Assembly (NCBI RefSeq): GCF_015355755.1
Contig: NZ_JACVEE010000003.1
Span: 1,044,176 to 1,108,175 of the forward strand
Length of the DNA: 64,000 nucleotides
Source: Nocardia sp. XZ_19_385
GTDB lineage: Bacteria > Actinomycetota > Actinomycetes > Mycobacteriales > Mycobacteriaceae
Reading direction: 5' to 3'
Shown: positions 50,514 through 59,559 of the stretch, in pieces
Numbering within the stretch: position 1 is the first letter of the stretch
Layout of the letters: each line of letters starts with the position of its first letter
Program-made: the position numbers and the translations under genes
The notes under the pieces: model-generated
The model's database searches: none
The model's input: only the letters and a program-made list of their open reading frames with translations
What the model was told of the DNA's origin: nothing

Positions 50514-51698
50514 ATGGACCGGCATGAAAGTCCGTACAAGGTTCGACCGCAGGGTGATCGGGTGCGGATCGGGTCCTTGATCGAGCCTGTTGCTCCCGTG
50601 TGGGCGATCAAAATGAATATGCGGACCGCGAGTCTGCTGGGGGTCGATGATGTGTGGTTTTCCGACCACACCAAGTCCGCGTTTCCCGCTGCCGCGTGGA
50701 ACATTCGGTTCTCGCCGATGGCGCGCTTCGTTTCCTCGCTGGACGCCTACCTGGATCCGACAGTCGCGCTGGCCCGCTGGGCTCGTCCGCGCGGGCCGGT
50801 GATGGGGGTCGCGGTCACCGATGTGGTGCGGCGCAGTCCGGCCGATCTGGCGCGGGCGTGGATGTCGTTGCATCATCTGTCGCGCGGCAAGGTCGTGCTG
50901 GGAATCGGGTCCGGCGAATACGAGAACACCGTCCCCTACGGGTTGACGCTCGAGCCGCGCGCCGGGCGGCTCGCCGACGCGTTGACCGCGTTGCACGCCG
51001 CGTGGGCCTCCCCCGACGAACTGCTCACGCACACAGGGCCGTTCCACGACTGGCGCGAGGCCAGATTCGGGCTGCCGCCGCTCAATGGCACGACTCCCCC
51101 GGTGTGGGTGGCCGCGCAAGGCCCACGCGCATGCCGGATCGCCGGGCAGCATGGCGACGGCTGGATGTTCATCCTCAACGACACCACCACTTCCTGGCAC
51201 ACCGCCGCGACCCATTTCGTGCGCGGCGCCCAGGACTCCGGGCGCGACCCGGAAACGTTGCACCGCAGCGCCCTACTGGCCCCGCTGCTGGCGCCAGACC
51301 AGCGTGTCCTCGATGAACTGTGCCGCGCGCCCTTCGTCCAAGCCATGGCGCTGGTCATGCCGGGAGCAAGCTGGACCGCGGCCGGAGCGACGCACCCGCT
51401 CGGAGCGGACAATCCCGGCTATTCGCACGTGGATCCCGCCGTCTTCGAGGGCGAGCGCTTCGCCGAATACAGCAAGCACGTCACACCCGAGTTGGTGCGC
51501 GCCCTGATGCCCTCCGGCACCGCCGCCGACGTCGAGCGCTGGCTGGACCCTTACCTCGACGCGGGCCTGAATCACATCCTCTTCTACGCCTTCGCCTCCG
51601 CGGTCAAACCGACGTTGGCCGCGGCCGGACTCCGGGAACAACGTCGGCTGATCAGCAAGCTGCGGAAACGGCGACCAGGTCCGCTCGCGGTGGCGTGA
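50514..51698 (+). CDS. LLM-class (F420-type) flavin-dependent oxidoreductase
   Basis: The 394-residue protein has the luciferase-like TIM-barrel landmarks RIGSLIEPVAPVWA, LGVDDVWFSDH, PRGPVMGVAVTDVVRRSPADLA, GKVVLGIGSGEYENTVPYGL and PPVWVAAQGPRACRIAGQHGDGW. In mycolate actinomycetes such enzymes mostly use F420 and reduce or oxidise alcohols, polyketides or ketones. ATG 50514 follows a GGGGGG stretch by six bases. The GTG six bases earlier would overlap the site. It is monocistronic. Confidence 0.9.
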   Translation: MDRHESPYKVRPQGDRVRIGSLIEPVAPVWAIKMNMRTASLLGVDDVWFSDHTKSAFPAAAWNIRFSPMARFVSSLDAYLDPTVALARWARPRGPVMGVAVTDVVRRSPADLARAWMSLHHLSRGKVVLGIGSGEYENTVPYGLTLEPRAGRLADALTALHAAWASPDELLTHTGPFHDWREARFGLPPLNGTTPPVWVAAQGPRACRIAGQHGDGWMFILNDTTTSWHTAATHFVRGAQDSGRDPETLHRSALLAPLLAPDQRVLDELCRAPFVQAMALVMPGASWTAAGATHPLGADNPGYSHVDPAVFEGERFAEYSKHVTPELVRALMPSGTAADVERWLDPYLDAGLNHILFYAFASAVKPTLAAAGLREQRRLISKLRKRRPGPLAVA

Positions 51699-51710
51699 CG
51701 CGCCGGTCGA

Positions 51711-52124
51711 CTACTTCACGCGCACTGTGGCTTTCCACGGATGCATGACGGAGGGGCATTTGCGGTCCGGATCGGGGTGGCAGCTCCGTTCTGCGCTGAT
51801 CACGTTGTCGCCGAGTACGTTTGCAGGGAAAACGGCTACGGCGTTGCCGGCGGGAGTCACGCTGGCGGAGGTGCGCGGCAGGGTCGTCTCGTCGCTGGAT
51901 ACCGGAAGCTGCCACGTGTAAGTGATTCCGTTCTCACGGTAGTTGGTGAGCCGGACCTCGATGTCGTGGCCGAGCGTTGTCTCTACCGACCTGGCAGAGT
52001 CCGCGTTGGTGAGCACGACCTTCCCGGCCGCCGACGCCGGGACGGGAACAGCCATTGGCGTCAACGCCAATGCCAAAACCAGGATGCCGAGCTGGCCGAA
52101 GGATCGGTGGCGGATACGGTTCAT
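51711..52124 (-). CDS. Secreted chagasin-like (I42) protease-inhibitor-fold protein
   Basis: The 137-residue precursor from ATG 52124 has a clear signal peptide (LGILVLALALTPMAVPVPASAA). The mature part resembles the immunoglobulin-like I42 fold: TTLGHDIEVRLTNYRENGITYTWQLP, ...NVISAERSC and HPWKATVRVK. Two cysteines (RSCHPDPDRKCP) may pair. Chagasin-like proteins inhibit cysteine peptidases; here the usual NPTTGY loop reads NYRENGITY, so inhibition is uncertain. It is followed upstream by another secreted-protein gene. Confidence 0.62.
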   Translation of the reverse strand: MNRIRHRSFGQLGILVLALALTPMAVPVPASAAGKVVLTNADSARSVETTLGHDIEVRLTNYRENGITYTWQLPVSSDETTLPRTSASVTPAGNAVAVFPANVLGDNVISAERSCHPDPDRKCPSVMHPWKATVRVK

Positions 52125-52333
52125 GCGGACATCCAACATGCAGCCTGCGATACCGAAGGCCAGCACGCCGTCGGACCGGTGTGTCGTCGCGCGAACCGGC
52201 CTCGGAAGGTCAACCGGCGGTGGGCATCTGACGCCGATCGGATTGCCGTGTGCGGTCGGTGGGGACGCGGACCACGGCGAGTTGAGTGGCGGATCCGACG
52301 AGATTGCCTTTGGCGTCCCAGGTTTCGGCTGTC

Positions 52334-52927
52334 TCAGTTGATGTAAAAGGTGTTGGATATCGGCAGGAGCTCCTTGGAAATGTCACCGTCGTCGATGACA
52401 TCCACCTGCATCTTGTCGATCGTCATGCGCAAGTCTCCTTTGGCCCACGGATGCCAGGTTGTGCGACACGATTTGGTGAGGTTCGAGCCGTAATTCTCGG
52501 TGTTCCATCTGTCCGAGAACTTGCAGGATGCATTCTTCTCACGACCCCCGGGCAGCCGGTAGGTAAAGGCCATTTCAACATTCCGCATGCTCAGGGATGC
52601 CCTTTTCATCGTCGCGTCGATGGGACACCCGGCCCCGACCTGCGGCGGGAGGCCGACCGACAATGAACAATTGGTGGGCCAGTCGACCTGGAACTGCACA
52701 ACTGCGCGAATCTCGCGCTTCGAATTCTCTTCGTAGCAGACTCTTTCACGTGCTCGTGCCCAGCGCAGGCTGGTCTGCCATAGTTGCTCGTTGGTATATG
52801 CGCTGCATGCCCCGGTTATCTCCTCGCGGTTGTCCGCATTAGCGGCAGGAGGCAACAAGGATGCTGAACCGAATGCGAGCGTGACGGCCGCGAGCGGTAC
52901 GAGGATTCGGGGAAGTTTCTTGAACAT
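52334..52927 (-). CDS. Secreted protein of unknown function
   Basis: The 197-residue precursor starts at ATG 52927 and has a signal peptide (ILVPLAAVTLAFGSASLLPPAANA). The mature part has six cysteines (GACSAY, RVCYEE, TNCSLS, AGCPID, ASCKFSD, KSCRTT), probably three disulfides, with a beta-rich pattern (REIRAVVQFQVDW, LSMRNVEMAFTYRLPGG). The RTTWHPWAKGDLRM end recalls the HPWKATVRV end of the downstream inhibitor-like protein. An exported small structural or inhibitory protein is likely; no family is recognised. Confidence 0.72.
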   Translation of the reverse strand: MFKKLPRILVPLAAVTLAFGSASLLPPAANADNREEITGACSAYTNEQLWQTSLRWARARERVCYEENSKREIRAVVQFQVDWPTNCSLSVGLPPQVGAGCPIDATMKRASLSMRNVEMAFTYRLPGGREKNASCKFSDRWNTENYGSNLTKSCRTTWHPWAKGDLRMTIDKMQVDVIDDGDISKELLPISNTFYIN

Positions 52928-53016
52928 GCAGTAAGGGTAGAGTGGCGCTATTGAGGAATTCTTCAAAGTTCCTGCCGCACCCCAGGATGGCTGAGCGGTT
53001 GTGCGGATCCATTCCG

Positions 53017-53841
53017 CTACAGGGCATTCCACGACACCATGCCGTCTGAAACATCTCTGATCCGGGCCACCAAGGCTCGGATGAATGGCTGACCGTTCAA
53101 ACCGCGACGGCGATGTGCTTTCGCTTCGAGGAAAAGGCAGGTACGCAACAGATCTAGATCGTTCGGTAACTCGCCGGCCCGATCCCACGACTGCCGCGTC
53201 TGCTGGACTGCCCGACCGAGCTCGATCAGGTTGTCGTCGAATGCCGCGTAGCCGTCGTAGGTGTTGGCGAACCGGAGGAGGTCCCAGTCCGGGGCGTCAT
53301 CCGGTGGCACCGGATGGAGCCCTGTCGCTATGGCCTTGTACAGCACCGCGGCACTGTCGATGTGGCCGATAGCTTCATCGGTGAAGCGTTGGACCGCCGA
53401 CCGAGTATGCCGTTCCTCGTCCTCGCTGAAGGCCCCTTCGGCCAACCGCGTGCGGCATTGATCATTGAGGTCGCGATGCACGTCGCGGACCCGGGCACGC
53501 GCCTGTTCGGCTTGCTCGTCGATTACCGCGCTCAGTTCTTGCGGGTTCGGCTGTAGCGCAGCGACTTTGATCATTCTTCCGGAGACGCGCACCCGAAACC
53601 CGGCCCGCACGATAGCCTGCCGAATCGCGTCACCGCTCGCAGTCTCGAAGGCAGCGACCGAGGATGTCGGGCCCTTGGTGCTCACGTGCGCCACCTCCGG
53701 AAGCGGCACTTTCGATCCGTAGTAGTCCACGAGGATGTTGTCGAGCGGACCCGTCCCCAGCAATTCCGCCATCGCATTCGAAAACGCGGAGTAGGGCTCA
53801 CCCGTGCGTAGGACGGCATCCTTGTGCACATCGTTGATCAT
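53017..53841 (-). CDS. Ribosome-recycling-factor-like protein with C-terminal extension
   Basis: From ATG 53841 (GAGG seven bases upstream) the 274-residue product begins MINDVHKDAV, like bacterial RRF. Domain II keeps ILVDYYGSKVPLPEVAHVS. The domain I helices keep EQARARVRDVHRDLND and GAFSEDEERHTRSAVQRFTDEAIGHID, close to the E. coli wording. By eye R119 matches E. coli R129, but R132 is His122, and the RTGR motif is replaced by AELL-type residues, so the rRNA-binding patch is eroded. Residues 175-274 form an extra helical region. The usual tsf-pyrH-frr context is absent, so this is a paralogue of unknown role, not the housekeeping factor. Confidence 0.8.
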   Translation of the reverse strand: MINDVHKDAVLRTGEPYSAFSNAMAELLGTGPLDNILVDYYGSKVPLPEVAHVSTKGPTSSVAAFETASGDAIRQAIVRAGFRVRVSGRMIKVAALQPNPQELSAVIDEQAEQARARVRDVHRDLNDQCRTRLAEGAFSEDEERHTRSAVQRFTDEAIGHIDSAAVLYKAIATGLHPVPPDDAPDWDLLRFANTYDGYAAFDDNLIELGRAVQQTRQSWDRAGELPNDLDLLRTCLFLEAKAHRRRGLNGQPFIRALVARIRDVSDGMVSWNAL

Positions 53842-54046
53842 GTGGGGACCTCGCGACCTCGGCATGGGGACAGGCTGGTAGCGAGTGACGCTGTTCCCCA
53901 TGATCTTTCACCCGCCCGACAGCAAGCGTAGCGCGCGAGTCCGGAATGGAGTGAGATGTGCCGACCGTACGCTGCTGCCGCGGATCGGGGCCGTGCGCGC
54001 CAAATTCGTTGGCGGGGAATGGTGTTCGCTCGTCATGATGTGCGGC

Positions 54047-54703
54047 ATGAGCTTGATGTCATATTGGCCGCTGCCCGGATTGCGGGTGCGTACGCCGCGG
54101 CTGGAGTTGCGGATGCCCGGCATGGAGGACCTGGGTGCACTTGCCGGGTTGGCGGCTGAGGGAGTGCATGATCCGGCGGTACAGCCGTTCACGGCGGCGT
54201 GGACGGATGTGGGACCGGATGAACGTGCGCGTGGATTACTGCAGTGGCACTGGCGGTGCTGGGCCGACTGGCAGGTCGCGGCGTGGACGCTCAACTTCGT
54301 CGTGCTCCGCGACGGCGAAGTGGTCGGTACCCAGTCGATCAGCGCGCGGGACTTCGCGGTGTGCGCGGAGGTGAACACCGGATCCTGGCTCGGCTTGAAA
54401 TATCACGGTCAAGGGATGGGGACGGAGATGCGGGCCGCGGTGCTGGAGTTGGCCTTTGCCTGGCTCGGGGCCGATTCGGCGGTGTCGGGTGCGTTCGAGG
54501 ACAATTTTGCGTCGCACGCGGTTTCCCGCAAACTCGGGTACGAGAAGGACGGGGTCGAGATGCACGCGGTCCGGGGGAAGCCGGCGGTGCTGCGCCGCTT
54601 ACGCCTGACGCGCGCGCGGTGGGAAGCCGCTCCACGCGTCCCGGTGGAAGTGACCGGATTGGCGGAGTGCCTACCGCTTTTCGGGGTTCCGACAAAACCG
54701 TGA
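54047..54703 (+). CDS. GNAT-family acetyltransferase
   Basis: The 218-residue product matches the RimJ/RimL-like branch: LRVRTPRLELRM, TLNFVVLRDGEVVGTQSI, TGSWLGLKYHGQGMGTEMRAAVLELAFAWLGA (the Q/R-x-x-G acetyl-CoA loop is HGQGMGTEM), FEDNFASHAVSRKLGYEKDG. It transfers an acetyl group to a protein N-terminus or small amine. The start is uncertain: ATG 54035 and ATG 54047 both lack a strong ribosome site. It is divergent from the RRF-like gene. Confidence 0.88.
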   Translation: MSLMSYWPLPGLRVRTPRLELRMPGMEDLGALAGLAAEGVHDPAVQPFTAAWTDVGPDERARGLLQWHWRCWADWQVAAWTLNFVVLRDGEVVGTQSISARDFAVCAEVNTGSWLGLKYHGQGMGTEMRAAVLELAFAWLGADSAVSGAFEDNFASHAVSRKLGYEKDGVEMHAVRGKPAVLRRLRLTRARWEAAPRVPVEVTGLAECLPLFGVPTKP

Positions 54704-54861
54704 CGATGCCGCACGCACGCTCATGCCGCGTGCGCGCCCGGCTGGCGGGTGAAATCCGCTGCGGCTCAAGACATCGTCTATGTAGCATCCGCAGATCATT
54801 GAGAGCTGTTGTCGGTGTTCCGAAGTTGCCATGCGGGCGCCGCTGCCTTTGCCTTCGATGG

Positions 54862-55296
54862 TCATCCCCGCAGGGCGGCGATGGCCTTCTCGATGCGTCG
54901 TTGGCGCGTTTCAGGCTTCTTCGCGCTCTCGATGGCGTGCACGTGTTCGCGCTTGCGGCTGTGGGCAAGGTTGTCGTAGGCGGCGCGGGCGATGGGGTCG
55001 TCGTCCAGGGCTCGGGTGAGGTCTGGAGGCTCGACGATGGCGCGCGGCTCGGTGTCGAGCTCCAACTCGATCTCGACCTCCTCGCCGATCGTGACACCCG
55101 CGGCCCGCCGGTTAGCGTTGCTGAGGCCGAGCAGGTGTCGGCCTCGCAGGATCGCGACCCGGCTCTTCCAGGAATGCCCGTTGATTGTGATCGTTACCGG
55201 CGGCCGCGCGCCCCCGCCGAGCGCCGCTACCACCTCGGGCGGAACTTCCAGGCCCCGCATGGGCTCGGGTGGCTCGACGTGGGCCCGGAACTTCAT
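54862..55296 (-). CDS. YdeI/OmpD-associated (DUF1905) family protein
   Basis: The 144-residue protein has a DUF1905 barrel (MKFRAHVEPPEP, VPPEVVAALGGGARPPVTITINGHSWKSRVAILRGRHLLGLS) followed by the YdeI tail (DLTRALDDDPIARAAYDNLAHSRKREHVHAIESAKKPETRQRRI; both quoted by landmarks). The family includes a protein linked to bacteriocin protection in enteric bacteria, but its molecular role in actinomycetes is unknown. It is soluble and monocistronic. Confidence 0.9.
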   Translation of the reverse strand: MKFRAHVEPPEPMRGLEVPPEVVAALGGGARPPVTITINGHSWKSRVAILRGRHLLGLSNANRRAAGVTIGEEVEIELELDTEPRAIVEPPDLTRALDDDPIARAAYDNLAHSRKREHVHAIESAKKPETRQRRIEKAIAALRG

Positions 55297-55464
55297 GATC
55301 TTCTCCTGTTGTTGTGCCGGTTCACCGCGGATCCGGCGTAGGGCTGGTCGTTTCCCGGAGGCCCTGTAGCTGAGACTCCAGATATATTGCCGGACATCCG
55401 GGCCTGGACCCGGCTGTCACATCAGCGCGTTTTCACCGGTCAATCGGTGTGATGGGGCCGGGAA

Positions 55465-56130
55465 TCAGGACGGTGTGGGAGCGAGCGACGCGGCAGCCTC
55501 CCAGACGAACCCGTCCGAGTCGGTGACGGCGTCGGCGGTGCTGCCGAGAACGATGCGGTGCGAGCCGGTGCCGTCGGCGGAGACGCCGACTTCCTTGGCC
55601 AGGGCACGGCGTTTGTACAGCGCCAGCTTGATGGGGCTGGACTGACCGGGGGCAAACTCGGCGTACTTGCCGCCGAAGCTCTTGGCCACGGTAAGGCCCC
55701 GGCCGACGTAGAACTGCTTGGTGGCCTTCACGCTCTCGACGCCGATCAGCAGGACGACCTCGTCGATCTCGCGGGTGGCGGGGCCGGTGTCCTTCTTCGC
55801 CGAGGTCGCGATCTTCCAGATCGTCCCGTCGGGGGCCTGGACGACGCCGCTGTAGCCCCACAGCGACTTCGCGGCGGGCTTCAGCACCGTGGCGCCGGCG
55901 TCCACGGCTGCGCCGATAAAGCTGTCGACGGTGGCCGGCCCGGACACGGTGAGTGCCAGGGTGAAGCCGCGGAATCCGGTGGACTGCGCCTGGGATGCCC
56001 GCAGGCTGATGTAGGTGTCCACGCCGAAGGCGCTGTAGAAGCGGTGAGCGGCCTCGAGGTCGGCCACCTCGAGGGTAACGGAGGTGAGGGCGGTGTCGGC
56101 TGCGGTGGAAGTCGTTGTTGTCATGATCAT
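55465..56130 (-). CDS. VOC (glyoxalase/dioxygenase-fold) protein
   Basis: The 221-residue protein has two betaalphabeta-beta-beta modules: TSVTLEVADLEAAHRFYSAFG then APDGTIWKIATS, and DEVVLLIGVESVKATKQFYVGRGL then DSDGFVWEAAASL. This is the paired VOC fold. The metal His and Glu positions of active glyoxalases are not clear, so it may only bind a ligand. Starts at 56130 or 56124 have no ribosome site; it may be leaderless. Function unknown. Confidence 0.85.
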   Translation of the reverse strand: MIMTTTTSTAADTALTSVTLEVADLEAAHRFYSAFGVDTYISLRASQAQSTGFRGFTLALTVSGPATVDSFIGAAVDAGATVLKPAAKSLWGYSGVVQAPDGTIWKIATSAKKDTGPATREIDEVVLLIGVESVKATKQFYVGRGLTVAKSFGGKYAEFAPGQSSPIKLALYKRRALAKEVGVSADGTGSHRIVLGSTADAVTDSDGFVWEAAASLAPTPS

Positions 56131-56293
56131 TACGCTAGGGGCAGCGCGGCGGCGGGGGCTTCTCGATTCCTGATCGGTAGCACGGCGTATTGGCCCTAAT
56201 GACCCCACGACGCTCGGTACACACGCGAGCGTGTTCGCCGCTCGCTCGGGAACACCGCGGGCTCGGTCATTCCGCTTTTGTCGATGCCGAGAT

Positions 56294-56704
56294 TCACGAA
56301 CTCGCGCGCCGCATTTTCGTGAAATACACCGCCGGTTCCCGTGTGATCAGTCCGTACCCGCCGTCCGGAGTCGCCGCGAACGGCGCGGGCAGGTGCAGCA
56401 CCGGCAGCACCTCACCGATCAACGGCCGCTTCTCCCGCGTAATCCGATAACCGATCTCGACCGCCTCGGGCACATCATCATCCACAACCGCACCGCCGTC
56501 ACGCCGGACGCACCGATGCGGTTCGAGCCGCATCGTCCGAATCGCCGTCCGCACCCACCGGAACAGCACGCACTCACTCGCCCCCGGCCGCGCGTACTCC
56601 ACCAACCCCACACCATCACCCCAGAAGACGAACTGCTCATCCTCCATCGAGCTGTGATACCCGGCCTCCACACTCCACTGACCGATGATCTCGTCACCAC
56701 GCAT
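56294..56704 (-). CDS. Conserved hypothetical protein
   Basis: The 136-residue product (MRGDEIIGQWSVEAGYHSSMEDEQFVFWGDGVG, then ECVLFRWVRTAIRTMRLEPHRC and AVEIGYRITREKRPLIGEV; quoted by landmarks) is probably a small beta-rich protein. The E-Q/E-x-V-F-W-x-D-G-x-G block recurs in short accessory proteins of streptomycetes and Nocardia, but no function is known to me. It is monocistronic. Upstream, 56705-56912 holds nothing recognisable. Confidence 0.6.
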   Translation of the reverse strand: MRGDEIIGQWSVEAGYHSSMEDEQFVFWGDGVGLVEYARPGASECVLFRWVRTAIRTMRLEPHRCVRRDGGAVVDDDVPEAVEIGYRITREKRPLIGEVLPVLHLPAPFAATPDGGYGLITREPAVYFTKMRRASS

Positions 56705-56912
56705 CGAGCGATTGAACCATCACGCCACCACACCCGCGAGCACGTCCGCGAATGCCGCTGGTCCGGCTGGGCGTGCCGACCCGCGCGAGACGTCGGAAGA
56801 TCAACTGGCGGTTGGCATTTGGTGCTGATCGAAGGCACCGCCATGCCGGATTGAGCGGGTTCGACGTGACCGTCAGAGGGCGGCGGACCGATACACGATC
56901 ACCTGCCGCCGC

Positions 56913-57254
56913 TCACCAATCTCGGGTGGCGATCAGCTCCTCGGCGTCCGCCTCCGCGAACCCGTAGGCCGAGGCGACGAACCAGAAGTCCTCGGCGATC
57001 TCCTCCCGCGCCGCCGTCTCGATCTCACTGCCGGCCGCTTCGAACTCCGCTTCAAGGAGGTTGAACTCTTCCGTCGCCGCCCAGGTGAGGGCGTACAGGG
57101 CCGTCAGATCCGACGGCTTCTCTGTTTCGATCCGCTCGCACAGACGCTGCAGAATCGCCGCACCTTTGTCGAGAACGTGGTCGGGGAAGTACGGGTCCGA
57201 GTACAAGGGCTGCAAGAACCTACGCTCGGCAACCTGCTGGTTCGTGATCGGCAT
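56913..57254 (-). CDS. DUF5713-like protein
   Basis: From ATG 57254 the 113-residue product reads MPITNQQVAERRFLQPLYSDPYFPDHVLDKG, then LTALYALTWAATEEFNLLEAEFEAAGSEIETAAREEIAEDFWFVASAYGF and ends EELIATRDW (quoted by landmarks). These blocks resemble DUF5713, a small helical family of unknown role seen in accessory loci. The open frame continues upstream without a ribosome site, so the internal start is preferred. Confidence 0.8.
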   Translation of the reverse strand: MPITNQQVAERRFLQPLYSDPYFPDHVLDKGAAILQRLCERIETEKPSDLTALYALTWAATEEFNLLEAEFEAAGSEIETAAREEIAEDFWFVASAYGFAEADAEELIATRDW

Positions 57255-57569
57255 GACACTCCATCGGCGAGAACTGTTGTCGTTGAGGACTTTGTGCCGA
57301 TCATGCAGGAGCCCACCGACATCGAGCCACCGCAACCAACCGCTGCCAGGTCAAAACCTCCGCAGTTGACTGTGTAGAGCAGATCCCAGGTGCATGTCCC
57401 AGCGGCTGAGCCTTGGTGCCCTGTGACGAAATGCCCTGCATCGACGACGGGTTCGGCTTCGATTTCCGACAGGTCGGGAACCAGGCGGAGCATGCCGAGA
57501 ACGCACACACATGCCGAATATCGTGCGTGTTCTTTGGACGTTCCGGTGTGGGTAGTTCACCCTTAGCGG

Positions 57570-57944
57570 GTGGAACCAGGTGACCTTGTAGAGATTGAAC
57601 TAACGACCGACGAGCGCCGACTGCTGTGGTGGGGTTTAGGCGAGTGGTCTGGCCCGGCTAACTGTAGTGAGGCGCTGGCGATCGCGATGGACTTCGAAAG
57701 CGTGGCCGATCTGCTCGAGCAGGAGCAGCGGTTGCGTTCGGCGTTGGAGGCGAGAGAGATGCTGGGTGCGCGAGATTGGCGGCGCGCGTTGTTGGCAACC
57801 GAGTTCGTCTTCGCCAGCGATGTTTTCGGTTCGGGCGTGGAGTGGTCGATCACCACAGGACTCGGGGACGAGGAGACTGTTCGTACGCTGCGCCGGTTAC
57901 AACGCAAGTTCGCCCGCGCCGGTGTGTCGTTTGGCCGTCGCTGA
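57570..57944 (+). CDS. Small hypothetical protein
   Basis: The 124-residue product starts at GTG 57570 and is acidic, with helical segments EIELTTDERRLLWWGLGEWSGPA, VADLLEQEQRLRSALEAREMLGARDWRRALLATEFVFASDVFG (quoted by landmarks). No signal peptide or cysteine is present. The ribosome site is weak. Length, helicity and position among other single small genes suggest an accessory protein, but no family is recognised. Confidence 0.6.
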   Translation: MEPGDLVEIELTTDERRLLWWGLGEWSGPANCSEALAIAMDFESVADLLEQEQRLRSALEAREMLGARDWRRALLATEFVFASDVFGSGVEWSITTGLGDEETVRTLRRLQRKFARAGVSFGRR

Positions 57945-57953
57945 TATAGATGC

Positions 57954-58051
57954 CCGCACATGCCGCTGTGCGCGCTGAGCGAGTCGGCCACACGCCACGC
58001 CCGAAGATCAACGGGCAGAGATCATCTCGCAGCTCGGTAATGCACTGTATT
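57954..58051 (+). repeat. Dispersed intergenic repeat, copy next to IS110
   Basis: The right half, GAAGATCAACGGGCAGAGAT, then CATCTC and a GGTAATGCAC end, closely matches the copies at 61.2 and 61.9 kb, but homology stops at about 58051, 15 bases before the transposase stop. The IS110 element may therefore abut or interrupt this copy. Confidence 0.65.
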
Positions 58052-58066
58052 GGCTCCCCTCTCGTG

Positions 58067-59230
58067 TCAACACATGGGTTGCAGGTCGGGGCTATTCTGG
58101 TTGGCGGTAAGTCCGGGTTGTGGCTTGTCCGAAGTGCCGGTGTGCGGGGTTGAGCCGGTCGCGTTGGAGTCAGTAGTCGCCCCCGATTGCCCTCCCGGGC
58201 TTGCCGTTTCCCGTCTGCGCTGGTCATCGAGCATCCGTGCGTAGACGACATTCGACAGGCGCCGTTTCAGCGCCCGCATCGCTTCCATCGAGGTCTTGCC
58301 CTGGGCTCTGCGGCGGTCGAAGTAGGTGCGCCCGGTGCTGGGACGGCGTAGTTGAACGATGGCCATGGTGTGCAAGACCCGGTTGATTTTTCGGTTTCCG
58401 GCGCGGGAGAGCCGGTGGCGTTGTTGCTGGCCAGAGGAAGCGTCCAAGGGGGCGGTGCCGTTCCAGGAGGCGAACCGGTCCCGGTCTCGGAATCGATGGA
58501 TGTCACCGACATCCGCGAGCAGCCGGGCCGCGCCGACCGCGTCTATGCCGTTGAGTTCGGTCAGCGTCGAACCCCGTTCGGCGACGAGTTGGCGCAGTTC
58601 TTTGTCCGCGGCCTTGGTTTTTCTGTCGATGGCTTCCAGCTCGCCGATCAACTCGACCACCAGACGGCGCCGGACCTTGCCTGCCGGATCGCGGGGTTTG
58701 ACGCTGGCGACCAGCTTGCGGGCTTGCATCGCAGTCAGAAATTTCTTCGCTCCACCAGGGAGTAGTTCGAGCAGCAGCCGGTGGAGCCGGTTGACGGTGT
58801 CGGTGCGGGCGCGGCCCAGTTCGTCGCGGCGATCGGCGAGCATGCCCAGCGCGATCAGCTCTGAATCCGCGTGGACCCGGCGCAGGTTCGGTGACCGCAA
58901 TGCCGCTAACGCCACCGAATGCGCGTCGACGGGGTCGGTTTTGCGGCCGTTGCCGGTGGCGAATACGCGGATCTGTGCCGAGAGTTTGGCCGGCACGTCG
59001 ATCACGGTTTCACCGTCATGGACCAGGCGGTGGGCGATATGGCGGCCGATGCCGTTGCAGCCCTCGATCGCCCAGACTCGATCTCCGTATTGCATTGCAG
59101 CGGTGAGCATTGCGGCATAGCCGGTGTTGTCGGTGTCGTATCGGCCCGTGGCCAGTATCTTGCCGGTGGGGTCGAGGATCTCGATCGTGGCTGAGCGTTT
59201 GTGTGGGTCCATTCCGATGATGACTGCCAC
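58067..59230 (-). mobile_element. IS110-family transposase
   Basis: The 387-residue DEDD recombinase starts at GTG 59230 with GGAAGGA upstream. The N-terminal RuvC-like part has IIGMDPHKRSATIEI and later DPVDAHSVALAAL. The C-terminal Transposase_20 part has LTELNGIDAVGAARLLADVGDIHRF, DRFASWNGTAPLDASSGQQQRHRLSRAGNRKINRVL and MAIVQLRRPSTG (quoted by landmarks). It recombines DNA guided by a bridge RNA from the element's noncoding end. The last 45 residues are Ser/Thr/Gln-rich and not conserved. The gene looks intact. Exact ends cannot be set because this family has no terminal inverted repeats. Confidence 0.92.
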
Positions 59231-59239
59231 CAGCGTGGT

Positions 59240-59440
59240 CCTTCCCGTCTCGGGCGTGTGAGGTCCGTGCGGGAAGGCACCGCTACTTCGAGCTTTGGGC
59301 AAACCCCTCTTCAGCCATTCCCGGCACGGCACCCGGTGAGAGGCAAGCCAATAGAGAGCCACACCAATGACGCAGGCGGGCAGCCGATTAGGGAGCTTCT
59401 CGCCGGGCACCTGGACCCGATCCTGGCCGGGATCAGGTCC
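59240..59440 (-). ncRNA. Candidate IS110 bridge RNA / structured leader
   Basis: The 5' noncoding region of the element, transcribed toward the transposase, contains two stems. One is an imperfect 10-bp hairpin at 59413-59440 (GGACC-GATCC with GGATC-GGTCC). The other pairs CCTTCCCG and CGGGAAGG (59240-59247, 59270-59277), which sequesters the transposase ribosome site. IS110-group elements carry their guide RNA in this position. Guide loops cannot be assigned without the exact element ends. Confidence 0.4.
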
Positions 59441-59559
59441 TAGCACCAGTGTTAAGTAGCCGAATGGCGTGCTATCGACGCTGGAAATATTCGCGATGTC
59501 GGTGTTCCGGCGGGCCGCCGGTTGTGAGCGCCGACCGGGCGCATCCCGAACGATCTCGG

